DNA from: Marisa cornuarietis
Taxonomy: Eukaryota > Mollusca > Gastropoda > Architaenioglossa > Ampullariidae
Assembly: GCA_004794655.1 (NCBI GenBank)
Contig: SMMW01000585.1
Coordinates: 4,723,501-4,787,500, forward strand
Direction of reading: 5' to 3'
DNA: 64,000 nt
Below the pieces are notes generated by a model. It was not told where the DNA came from. It saw only the letters and a program-made list of their open reading frames with translations, and ran no database searches. Positions 1 to 11,088 of the stretch are shown piece after piece (within the stretch, counting starts at the first letter, position 1; each line of letters starts with the position of its first letter). Both the position numbers and the translations under genes were made by a program.

Positions 1-650
1 TTTTATTGCTGCCACACCCGGGCTTATTTATAGCAAAATGGTGGAACTTTTTATTGAATCAATATGTGCAGTTAAGCTATTTCTGTCATCACATAACTGC
101 AAAATCGTCATCGGTACTAGTCTATTAATAGCATGATTAGATCACGCAGCTCAACACAACATACACATTACGGCCAGAAAAACAAACTGAACTCAAAAGC
201 AGTATCCAGCAAATACGGGACCTCGCCACAACTCAGCGGCAAACGAGAATTCAGGAAAAATCAGTCGTCGCTACTTCGACGTAAAGAGGTACGTTGGGTG
301 TGCAGGACGTAGGAGATGTGGCACATAACTCTGCATTTGCAACAAATTGAAAGGGAGGCTACCGCGTAAAAGGCCAGGACGTGACAGGGTAGTCAGTGTA
401 CAGGCAGCCGGTGATGAAAGTCCCCCAACCAGCTCTGAGGAACAAGAATACATTCGCGAGCAAACGAATGCAGCAGACAAGAGGATAATAAAGACTCAGT
501 GTACAGGGGCACTGGTGCAGATAATGGTATTCTGAAAGCTCTGAGACACGTACAGCTATGTACTCCATACCACACACCTGTGCATTTCAAACCGCTCGTA
601 AAAAAGTACTTGTGGCAAGAAATGCAATGTCCTTTCTCTCACTCTTTCTT

Positions 651-672
651 GTGTGTGTGTGTGTGTGTGTGT
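651..672. repeat. (GT)n microsatellite
   Basis: Eleven uninterrupted GT units. Confidence 0.95.
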
Positions 673-3219
673 CGGTATGTGTGTTCGTAACAGTTCTCCA
701 TGTCAGCAGACAATGAAGAAACAGGTCATCTGCATTCAATTAACCTTTGGGTACAATTCCTTTTTTTTAATTCTTGCTCCATGCGACACAAGCATGAGTT
801 TTCATCCTCACCCTACATCACACAGCGACCCACTGCCAAAGCGATCTACAAGGACTGTAAGGTCGCCGAGTTAAAATAAATTCCAGCCTTTGGCACCTGA
901 TTAAGATCATTATTTTAGATGAGCGGGAACAGTGCGTACCTGTGAGCATTACGGTTGACGTAGGATCAGTTTTTTTCTTTACAAAAGCCGACATGTTCTC
1001 TTCACACCCTAGCAACGTGTGTACCCCCTGACAAAGTGTCGCATAACAAACCCAAACCGTTCAGTCATCTAGGTGACCCTGCTACTCTGGTAAGGCTTTC
1101 TGTCACTACTCTACGAGTTTCCTCCCCTATCAATGGTCCTCACAGAATGGTTTTCTCAGCACGACTTGGGGAAACAGTTCACGGGAAAACAAAAATGTCT
1201 AAGCTGCATTTATATGAACAAAAAGCGCCGTCTGGTGACGAATGAAAGACGACTGGGCAGCTGGGCCTGAGCTTGGGAACACGAAGCTGGGGTATTTGGG
1301 GTGTCTGACAGTGACGCTCTAGCCTCCAGACAAGAAAGGTTTTGTCGTTGACAGAGGCAAAAATTCTCAGCAGCTTTTTATGCGACTTTAATAAGCAGGG
1401 TATTGACTACCCGTCCACAAAGAGACGGGTGGATGGCCAATAGCTGCAACACACCACCCCACCTGTCGTGCCTGAAATTCCTCGTCGTCGCTGGCTGAAC
1501 CGGCTCGCGACGCTCTGATAGCGCCACCCCGGGTAGCTTCGGTCCGTCCAGACAGGCACTTTCTTTGCAAAAGACTTTAACGCTACTCGAAAACACTAGC
1601 GTGGAGAGGAACAGTGTGTGGATTACCAGTTTAGATGAGTGTCGGCGCCTACTCGTGATAAACTTGTAAACTATGAGTGAACACACAATCACCAGTAGTT
1701 ACAGACATTCACGTCAACCCATTTACCGGCGGGTAACAGCCATTCAACCTGTTAACTTGTAGTTACAGCGATTCGTGTCAACCTTTTTCCAAACAAACAG
1801 ATATTTCTCTTGGTCATTTTCAGGAAAGGTGTTTGAGACAACATTCTGTTTACATTAAAAACAAAAGACACGCTCAAAGATGCACTTCTCCGTTGGCACA
1901 TGATACCTGCAGTTGGCAAGAGGTAAGGGGACATCAGGTCTGGTTGTTAAGTTTGGGGTGTGAGAGATAGGACGATCCAGGTTCCAGTTTATCAATGCTG
2001 ATAAATATAATATCCCTGTGTGTTTCAGTAATCTATCGTAATGAATCTATTGAAATGTAATGGTTATTGTAGTTCTACAGAAGCAGACCCAGGACTGTAG
2101 AGCAGACTTGAACGGGGCTGAATATGGAGTCATGTCTTCCTTCATTTTAATATGATAGTCTAAAAAAAAGATGTTACAGAGTCGAGCCTTGAAAAGGAGT
2201 TTTTGAAACATTAAAAACTGCCTTCTATGTCTTCTCAAATCAAATACGAGCACAGTTATAGTTTCCAACTTAGTCTGTTCTTCCAGAAGCGTTTGCTGTC
2301 TCCTATATTCCTTTTCCCCCCTTTTCCAGCAGTGTATAGAAATCGACCTCAAAGTGAACTGGTACGTGAGAAATGTGCAAGGCCGGTCAGTTCCTGTCTC
2401 AAACCCTGCTTTTTTCTTTAATCTCAGGCGCCATGGAGCAGTCGTCACACGCGATTGTGAAACTCCGGTGTTGTGGGCCCTCGACAACTCGCAGCGTCGA
2501 ACCTGCATGCAATTGAATTCTGCTCACTCCCGGCTGCAGTGGTCTGGAAAGAAGAGACGTACCTGGCTTTGTCCCTTTCGTCGGCACGCCGAGCGCTCGG
2601 CATGAATTATATGCACCCTTGAAATACTGTCCTCCTCTCCATAAAGAATCAAGCAATCTTGAAATAGCTTTTCGTTTAAGAAGCTTTCCGCCTCTTCATG
2701 CCCGTACTTTATTAATTTTGCCGGAGACGCCCTTCGATTTCAAAGGCCGAAGCGGGAGGGGGGAACCCTCAAATAATGTTACCCGAGGCTTTAAAGATAA
2801 AAAAGAACATAAGCACTAACTGGTCTGGTTACTAAGGTCTGTGTGTCTGTAAGGTAACACATCTGTATTGTAAAAAAGTGATATAAGGTGATAAGAAGAT
2901 CACCACGTAATTCCATAAATATGTTTTCCTCTTGGTCTCCAGCCGATTACAAACTGTTTTCAACTGCTTGACATTGACTCTGCAACCAGCGCGTATCTCC
3001 TTACCACCGGGACTAGGTGTACATATATTTTACACTTATTTATACTGCTAATCCACATAATACTCAGCTCTAAAGGTGTGAGGGGAACTACAGAAGAGAC
3101 AACAAAAAAACCCAATGCTTTGTTAATAATTAAATTTAGAGTTATTTATTTTACCGCGGTCTGCACAGGCACAAGTGCATGGGGGTCTACGATTCGACAC
3201 TTTTTTGGTTCTCTCTCAT

Positions 3220-3220
<1 letters not shown>

Positions 3221-3252
<32 letters not shown>
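3221..3252. repeat. (CT)n(CA)n compound microsatellite
   Basis: Five CT units followed by eleven CA units. Confidence 0.95.
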
Positions 3253-3785
3253 TATTCTCTTTTTCATACATTTTATCGCAAAGTTTCACTAAACTATTTC
3301 TGTGTCTGTGTCATGAAACGGGACAAATGTTCTTAACTGTACATAACGACACTTTATCATTGCCACCCTAACACATACAGCGCAGGTGCGCTATCATAGG
3401 ATCATATCACGTTCCACTGTTCCGATGTCTCCTTCTCTTAGAATGCTTTAATCCTATCTCAAGCCCCACCCTTCTCGCTCACCCTCGCCCCACGCGCACA
3501 CTGTGATAGTTGAATCCTCTATAGCTCACGTGGAATCGTCAGAGGATCTCTCAGCCCATGACGTACCTCGTGCAGGACTGAAGTCAAAGACCTAACAGAT
3601 TATTTACTTCAAGAAGTCAAGCAGTTTCCTGCTTATTTCTCAACTCGAGAGGTTTTCTCTCGTTCACATTTTTAAAAAAGATATTTCTCAGCCTGGGCAA
3701 GGCAACTAACCAACCAACCCAGCTCCCAGAGGAACGTTGAAACATAGCCCGCGCGCGCGTCTGTATGTGTGTACACGAGCGCATT

Positions 3786-3829
3786 AATATATATATATAT
3801 ATATGTGTGTGCGGTGTGTGTGTGTGTGT
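3786..3829. repeat. (AT)n(GT)n compound microsatellite
   Basis: Alternating AT changes to GT, with one GCG interruption. Confidence 0.95.
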
Positions 3830-3999
3830 TTAGAGAGAAAGAGTGTGTACAAGACAAAAATCGAAAGCATATGAATCAGTATTTATTAACCAATGCATGC
3901 TCACATCTATGCTTTACCTCGTACTGTCTTGATGAACGGTTGACTAAGATAAATAATGGGTTCATTACCTCGTATGCAGTAAACCTCGATTGGACTATT

Positions 4000-4112
4000 G
4001 TCACGATAGCGCGTGAAAATTCGGATGCAGGGGCCCCCGTTGTAGCGCCGTATCATTATGATAGCCGACTGTCAGGAGCCCCTGCATCTGAATTTTCACG
4101 CGCTATCGTGAC
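4000..4112. repeat. Near-perfect 35-bp inverted repeat (foldback element)
   Basis: Arms 4000-4034 and 4078-4112 are reverse complements with one mismatch in 35 positions, separated by 43 bases. Weaker pairing extends outward to roughly 3989 and 4122. The spacer itself contains the palindrome TATCATTATGATA. Transcribed with the gene, this would fold into a long RNA stem about 130 nt after the exon 5 donor. It is probably a small foldback transposon or MITE, since the arms are too perfect for a normal animal microRNA precursor. Confidence 0.85.
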
Positions 4113-4241
4113 GATGGTCAAAATCGGAGCTTCTTCATACGCAGGACATGAGCAAATAAAGGTTTTAAACAAGACAAACTGACAGACGAATCCAAAAGGA
4201 AGGAGGCAAGAGGGACATGCGACATGACACATGTTACTTAC

Positions 4242-4382
4242 CATTATCCGCTTTGGCACACCAGCCTTTGCTCGACAGGATGTGGCCATCTTCGGGCTGA
4301 CATGTCGACCTCTTGCGGCGCCCTCTAGAGGACGAGGCTGTCAACGTGCCGTAGGGAGGTAATCCCAGAGGTTCCTTGCAAA
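4242..4382 (-). CDS. Exon 5: start of discoidin domain 2
   Basis: The 141-nt exon encodes the end of split codon L179, then residues 180-225 and one base of the next codon. C-K-E-P-L-G, then T-L-T-A-S-S-S, and later G-W-C-A-K-A-D-N repeat the opening layout of domain 1, so this is a second F5/8C domain that starts two residues after the first ends. The acceptor is tgtgcgcag| and the donor ATG|GTAAGT. It carries a basic run R-R-K-R at residues 200-203 that fits the furin-type consensus, and a cysteine pair C206/C220 matching C56/C72 of domain 1. The exon stops earlier in the domain than exon 2 does, before any V-D-L-G strand. I found no following exon in 1-4241, so it should lie outside the window. 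Confidence 0.9.
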
Positions 4383-6989
4383 CTGCGCACAGACATGCAC
4401 ATGAAAAGCTCAATATGCTTTTATTTACTTACATTTTACTTTATCGCTGACATCACTCATTAGTTAGACCTATTCTTATTCCACTCGGTTTTTAAATACG
4501 AACCAATTAGTTAACTATTAATCAACATTTACCCTTCTTTTTACTAAAGGGCAAGATCATGAGCAATCAATCTCAGAAACCAGATTTTTTTTTCTTCATT
4601 TCTTATCCTTCGTATTTCGTTAGCGAAAGGCAAAAAAATAAATTAATTAATGCGAAAATTCGGTTTCTGAAAAACGCGAGACAGTTTGAATGATTACAAT
4701 GAAGTAGGTCCAAGTTTAAACCCGCGGACAACATCAGAGGGAGAAAGGCGCAGCTGTTGGACCACTTCCCTCCTTTCCTCCTGTGACCGTTTGTTTATCC
4801 AGCTCAAGGAAGCGCCACGCCTCTTACAATAACTATACGTTGTCACAAACACTTTGGCCCCCCCCCCTCCTTCAGTGCATTTATCTCAGGTGTGATGTTG
4901 CACCTTTCCCACGAACATGCGGCTCCTTTGAAGCTGCCTCGCGCTCTTCACACTGCGCTGTTCATTGTTGCTGACTTTTTATTTCTCTGACATACTAGAC
5001 ACCACAGATCATCAGTTATTCTCACCTGTTATTTGTTAAAACTTCCACATAGGGCGGACTCGTGTGACAAATAGGCTTACGAAGCAAGAACTGAGCAGCC
5101 TATAAGTATATAGTTTATGTCCCTTTAGAGCGTATCGCCTACTGTGTATTTGTGTAAAATAACTACGCTGGCCTGGTGCACAGGGTGACAGCTGAATATA
5201 AGGCCGAATAGAAAACAAAGATACATCACCCATGGTCGTTCTCCCGTACGGGAAGTCACATCATCGACAGTCTTAGGAAAGTAATTTAAAATCATTGTCA
5301 AGCTTCTGCGGGTTTTGTGAGCAGCATGCAGACAGCAATTCGGTTTGTTCAGAAAGATTCGTGGCCGTGTAATTCCGCACAGAAAGATTCGTAACCGCAC
5401 GACTCCACAATTCCACCCCTACAGAATACAAACTCCGGCCGTGAAGGAGACATTCACTGACCAGTGAAAATGAAACTCGAGGTTACGTTGACAGACAAAA
5501 GTTCTCTTTCTCTCCATCTATTTATCCAACTCTGTATACAGATATGCAGTCATTAGATTCCCACTCTCATGCAGTTTAATACAGCACTAGCTAAAGGCAT
5601 ACGTCTTCCAAATCCGCGATCACCAGCAATCCGACTCCGAGACACAGTAAACGTACCAGCAGTCATCAGGCGATGATGATGGGAGACGGTTGACCCCAGA
5701 CGTCATCTTAAACCCACCTCCGCTCTACCTCTCGCACAGTTAGCCCCTGGCCCGGCGGTGACGGTATAGTCCCTAGAATCCTATTAGACAGCTTTACGAG
5801 GCTACCTGGTGGGCTCTGGGGACAGCGGAGGATCCCATTACCGTCTCCTTGTCGGGTGCCCCCGGCCCCATGACAAATTAAAAGAGCATTTTTTCTGCAG
5901 TCGTTAACCCTCACACCAACCCCCACCCCAATTTTATCTCCCTCACCCCATTCCCATCTACCGACAGGACTCCAACGACCAACTTCAGATCGACATCTCA
6001 CATATTTCAGGGTTGCTACGTCGGGTGGGATTACACCCCTATCGTCCGTCAGAACACCCTCGACTGCCCCTCGCCTATCGTTACGACGGGCACTGAATCG
6101 CGCCGCCATAGTTTGGTCCATAAACCGTACGAACAGCTACCCGACCCGAACTTCGACTAGATTTATCATTGCTTGTATATATATATATATCTGTTCCTTT
6201 TAACTTTCCACCATATATGTTTGGTTTTTATTGTTTTTCTTTTTTCACTGGAAGCTTGCCCACGTGTTCGTTTTTAAGCAAATTTTCACACCAAGTTAAA
6301 ATATTTTTTCTTTGAGATTTTCTTTCTAAAAGTATTTTATTCCCAGAAAGCTATCTCAAGCATTTTTTCTATTTTGCATGAGATATAACCTGTGGGCGCA
6401 AGCTTCCATAATTTATTTTTTATCAGACAGATCATTGAACAGAAAAATGGTTTATTACCCCATGTGTTGAGACTTAAACTTATCTTTTTCAAACTAGCAA
6501 ATGTAACGGTAAACGTCTGCATTTTTGTGATAAAACCTGCTCACTTCCCGGAGTGAACAGAAGGGTGCTCTTTCTTTTGAGGGGGTAGGTGGGATGGGTG
6601 AGACTTAACAGAATGCTAGCAATAAAATGAAGACATCTCTGTGAGAGAGTGAGAAAGAGAGGATAGTGCGGTGCGCAAGACAAGTTACAGCCATTAGAAA
6701 CTAATGAATTGTAAAACAGGGCACAAATGTCAACTTACATGCAATTTAAAGATTTAAACAACCGCGGCTAAACTCTTAGGCGGACAGATACAAGGAAACT
6801 TCAAGTAGACTGTCGTTTGCCACAATCTGCAATTCTCCAGTTTTTATAAATAAAACTGTCACTAAAAGTGTTTACACTTTGCGGTAGCTCATCCTCAAAG
6901 GCAATGTGGACAGCAGAAAATTGATGGATTTGTTTGTTACAAAATGATACAACTCAACAAACCTAACAATAAGATATGGCAGTACTCAC
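4383..6989 (-). other. Intron 4
   Basis: This intron lies between discoidin exons 4 and 5. It contains a (TA)n tract near 6175-6191 and a 137-codon minus-strand open frame at 5708-6121 that begins with ATG and resembles no family I know. That frame is not compatible with being an exon inside the domain. No other coding signal is seen. Confidence 0.7.
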
Positions 6990-7128
6990 GCTGACAACCC
7001 AGGATTTCTACCCTCATGGAGGGGTGTCTGTGCCACTGGACTGTGTGGAACTTGATGTAGCGGGCGATGATTGGCCTGTCCAGGTAGGAATGTTTCACTG
7101 TGTAGGAGTCCGTGTTGCCTTCGAAGAG
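6990..7128 (-). CDS. Exon 4: C-terminal end of discoidin domain 1
   Basis: The exon is 139 nt, residues 133-178. It reads L-F-E-G-N-T-D-S (the FxGNT motif typical of F5/8C domains), then P-I-I-A-R-Y-I-K-F and S-M-R-V-E-I-L-G-C, the terminal strand with the domain-closing cysteine C177. From C24 to C177 the domain spans 154 residues, the usual length. The acceptor follows a T-rich tract ending ctgcatag|; the donor is C|GTGAGT. It enters in phase 0 and leaves in phase 1, so exons 2-4 form a phase 1-1 module. The leucines at the exon 3/4 border (L132, L133) are both coded. Confidence 0.93.
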
Positions 7129-9822
7129 CTATGCAGTGATAAAAACAAGACGCGAAGAAGAATCAGTTTAAAACAGGAAAAGACATTTTTTTTCTGTCGT
7201 TAATAGTTAATATTAAGTTTTGTGTCCACACACCCTTCTCATCACTAGGGAAAGTTATAAAGACGTCGTCACGCAAAAACTTATGAGGGTATTAGTGCAG
7301 TTCTTAACTTGGACGATCGTTTGAGCAGCCTCGGCAAAGCTTTTATATAATCTTCATGTAGAAAATTCGCAAAACTTAGTGAATCACTTGTCCATATCGG
7401 TTTCGTAGACACTGAAGACCAGTATACGAGGCTCTCAAAAAAAGAAATAGCCAGTAGCGCGCATGTGTGTGTGTGTGTGTGTGTGTGTGTAACACGTGAT
7501 TATGAGAAGAAGTCAATCATGCAGGAAAAAAGCCTCCAACCACCCTTTCCCGGGTGCAAAAATCAGGGTGCACGTGTCTATTCCACGATGGTGCAATGAT
7601 AATAACAGGTACAGAAAATATTGTGGGAATGACAGAAAAACTTAGACTGGCTCAGCGTGTTGTTAACACATTCCTCGCCTAAAGCCTGCATTGTGCATTT
7701 TAGGCTGCTTCCCCACCCCTCGACCCTCCGTACCTCCGGCTAAGCATTATGATAAACAGTGACAGGTGACTCATTATTATCCCAGCGGACACACCGGAGC
7801 CAGCATTTCTTTAAATATGCTCTGATCAATAGTGTATGTGTGTGCGCGCGTGAGTGCGTGCATACATGCATGTTTACTGTCGCATTTCTGCTTCCTCTTC
7901 AACCTCTAGCTATGGCAGTCTGTAAAGTCCGCAAAGAATGGAGCTTCTGGATGTGAATGTCAAGCAGAAACTTGCGACAAACAAAGCACAATGACAGAAA
8001 CAGAGCCAGTTTCAGACCTTTTATTTATCGCGATGAAAAAAGTTTGCCTTGCTATTTGTCGCAGAGGTTGCTAGCAAGACCTGCATGCCCCCTCCCCCTC
8101 CCCCAACCACCAAAAAAAAAAAAAGTCCGCAGCGGGAGATTACTTATTTATTAGTAATTACTTCCCTTTGACAGCTCCTGTGCCCGGAGCCGCGTGCATT
8201 CTGGGTGGAGAACGTCACGGGGCGCTCTACAGACGCTCGTAATGGCAGGGCATTCTACACCTAACGTGTCTCCCCGAGTCGCAGCGAGGTGAATTTTTTT
8301 CAAAATCACCTGGCCAAGCATTCCTTCTTTTTTTTTTTAACGTCCAAAGTCAAGGATCTCCGCACTCCTGCGCGCCGCTCGATCTCTTCGTTACCTCCCC
8401 CCTCTCGTCTCTTTCCTTCCACCCCTTCCCCCCACGCCCCATTTCAAAGCCATTTTTTAACTTTCACGGTTTGTTTCCTACCCATCCTAAGTGTGCTGCG
8501 GCTGTTTCGCCGCCTCGCAGTGACACGTGTTCCGAAGGAACGGTGCGAGCTCAATACACCTGTATCGAAAAAGTCTCAGAACTGGACTGCTACGCCTCGT
8601 GAAGAAATAAAATATTTCGGAATCTGACGAGCGGCCTCGAAATGTTCCGAAAACCTCGATTTTAGGCTGCAGCTGATCGCCGTATGATTGCTGACGACAG
8701 CAGATGGTCATGACCGATTTTCAGGACTTGCTGGTCACGTGACGGAGACCTGGGCCATGCCCTCCATTGCCCCTTTGCGCGGACTGTCACACAGACGGTA
8801 CTGAAACTTTTCAAAACCATCCGTCAAGGTGTGTAAAGGAGGGAAACTGTCATACCGTCGAGTCTTAGTGCTAGAAAGTTATGAGGCTTAATGGTGGAGT
8901 AGACTGTAAAGGTGGGTTGAACGTTCGACAAACAACTCATCAGCAAGCGGATACTAAACATCACAGTGGCTGTCATGGCTGTTTTCTTGTCAGTACGATA
9001 GACTATGTGTAGAACGCACGAATGCAAAGTCTGACGAATGCGTGTGCATGCACCCTCGCGAATATACGCATTCTCGCGGGTTACCGTCGAGCACGAGATG
9101 TGCAGAAATCAACATTGAAATAAAAAGAAAAATTCTTTAAACGAAATGTAGATACATGTTGTCAAGAGTTTCGCATTCAGTTAGGCGTGTTTTAAATGCC
9201 GTCCTCTCCTGAATACGTATTAGCCGATGCCCTCAGTGGTCGTACAGAAAGTGCGGGGCTAATTATGCTCTCTAGCCATGTCTCTTTACGCCCAGCCCAC
9301 CTGATTTAGGGAGGTGACGAAACGATTGGTCATGTTGTCACCTACATTGCGTCTCCATTCCGGAGACAGGTAGCAACGGTGTGTATTGCATGTAAGAAGG
9401 AGTGTATCGTGTCCCCAGAGACAAATACCTCATGGACATTCCAAAAGTTATGTGCTACTGACTCAAGATCTTGTAGTTGGGAGATATCGTTGCTTGCTTT
9501 TACCCTTATTTCTACCCTATCCCCAGATGGTGTCCTTACATGTTGGTCAGTGGCTGTGATTTGCTAAACTTTCCACAAAGCGTGTAAACAATTTCCTAAC
9601 CTTTGGGAGGGTTTGGAGGAGAGATAATCAAGGTCGCAGGAATTTTTCAATATAAGGATGCATGTCTGCCAAATCCCTGTATTCGCAAGCATTTAGTTTA
9701 CTGCAATAATTGTCTTCAGTTCAATGTGATCGCGAGACTTCAGAATGCTGAAGAAATGTGGATTGAGGAAAAGGAGAAAGAAAGAAGGACTATGACCATG
9801 AAGTATTTACGCAGTTGCTTAC
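7129..9822 (-). other. Intron 3
   Basis: This intron splits discoidin domain 1 in phase 0. It has a (GT)n tract at 7464-7490, another GT/GC-rich stretch near 7830-7870, and poly-A and poly-T runs near 8106-8340. No recognised exon or transposon. Confidence 0.7.
7464..7490. repeat. (GT)n microsatellite
   Basis: Uninterrupted GT run within intron 3. Confidence 0.95.
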
Positions 9823-9945
9823 CAGCTGGTCTCCATAGCTGTCGACAATGTAGTTCCAGTGGTAGGCGTCCATACTATATGACACCATAAACCGTGTCAC
9901 CCACTCAGTTCCGTCGCCCCGACCTTGTGTCATCACTCCTGTTAC
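9823..9945 (-). CDS. Exon 3: middle of discoidin domain 1
   Basis: The exon has 123 nt, exactly 41 codons (residues 92-132), in phase 0 at both ends. It starts V-T-G-V-M-T-Q-G-R, the core strand that follows V-D-L-G in F5/8C domains. It continues with W-V-T-R-F-M-V-S-Y-S-M-D and the H-W-N-Y segment, matching the family pattern of a strand carrying S-Y-x-x-x-Y-S followed by W. The acceptor is catgtctcag| and the donor CTG|GTAAGC. It directly continues exon 2 in sequence and phase (R91 then V92). The short RGD tripeptide at residues 100-102 (Q-G-R-G-D-G contains R-G-D) lies in a loop position, but it is not at the known integrin-binding site of any related family, so I attach no function to it. 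Confidence 0.93.
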
Positions 9946-10534
9946 CTGAGACATGCAGAAAACAAGACTGGGTTACTGGTTGTTTCATTGTGTCACAACG
10001 GACTTGTTTGACATTTCATTGCGTCGCTACCAACATGTTTACTAGTTTATTGTTTAACATTTTATCCTGTCACAGTAACCGTGTTATTTCTTAATGCTTT
10101 ATTTCTGTCGCTATTAAGCATTTCTAAATGAGTGCTTTGCATCTCCCAACCAGTGTTTAGCACCTAGCATGTAAATCAACTGATGTAACAATACTTTAAG
10201 AGTGAGGAAGATTTGAATTATATTTATTAGACAAGTACTTATACGTAATAGTAAGTCTGATCAAAAGTGCACTAATCTGTAAAGTAAAAGATGTCTTGGC
10301 TCAAGTTAGCTATTTCTATTTTCCACTATAATGTCAAATAATTATCTTCCAACATTGCTAATCACATATTCATTCTGTTCATTTTAATCCTTCGGTTTCA
10401 GGTGATCTCTATCACCAGTCATAATACCGATAAACCATCTTATAAACCAGATGTACATAATATTTTGTGTAATTTGGTAATTTTGAATTAAAAGTACCTC
10501 AGCTTGCACGCGCATTCACCTACACATCCCCACC

Positions 10535-10535
10535 C

Positions 10536-10570
<35 letters not shown>
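10535..10570. repeat. (CT)n(AC)n compound microsatellite
   Basis: About 25 bases of alternating CT are followed by AC repeats. A short (AT)n run lies nearby at 10610-10624. Confidence 0.95.
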
Positions 10571-10950
10571 TCACTCACAGATACAGGCGGCTTAATAATA
10601 ACAAGAGACATATATATATATATACAAGCATAAGTTGTGCTCGAGGTATTTCACGACGCAGGCTTGTCTTATTCTGTCTGCCTGGCCAGCTCAAATTTCC
10701 TCAAAGGAAGGCTCAGCTTCACAACTGGGCATTGCCACCCCTAGTGCAAGTCATTTTCTACTCCATGCTTCGTATTTTTCGATGTCTATTATTCACCGGG
10801 CCGGGGCTCACTATTTCGAGTGGAAGTCTGGGGACAAGACTTACGAGGTAAGATCATTTACCCAGCTGCTCACCATCCGTGAAATCTCTTTCAGGAGCAC
10901 GAAAGGTAACATCAACAAACCGTGTAAGGCAGCCCGTGAACACTACTCAC

Positions 10951-11088
10951 CACTTCTCAGCGAGATTGTGGGCCTTCTCCCTGACATTGTAAGCCTTCTG
11001 CATGACAGGATCTTCTCCAAACTTTTCATTTTCTTCTACGTTTACCAAAGCGAACATCATCACAGTTTTCATAATAGAAGTGCTGATG
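10951..11088 (-). other. Candidate orphan exon in intron 2
   Basis: A 138-nt minus-strand segment is bounded by an AG (ctgcgtag|) and a good donor (TG|GTGAGT), with phase 2 at both ends. It encodes about 45 codons rich in E, K, N and V, including segments such as FALVNVEENEKFGEDPV and MQKAYNVREKAHN that look like an amphipathic protein rather than noise. It lies between discoidin exons 2 and 3, which join in phase 0, so it cannot be inserted into that domain. It may be a relic or an exon of a nested gene, or chance. I do not recognise the peptide. Confidence 0.3.

Larger units (their letters stand above)
1..4241 (-). other. Partial intron 5, no exon recognised
   Basis: I looked for the expected next discoidin piece (a phase-1 start leading to an aromatic-L-x-V-D-L-G strand) on the minus strand and did not find it. 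The stretch holds microsatellites at 651-672, 3221-3252 and 3786-3829 and the inverted repeat at 4000-4112. The rest is unassigned intronic sequence. Open frames here are short or run through repeats. Confidence 0.6.

Noticed and set aside
5708..6121. 137-codon minus-strand open frame starting with ATG in intron 4
   Set aside because: Several frames of this length are expected by chance in 64 kb. The translation shows no family motif, and it cannot be an exon within the discoidin domain order.
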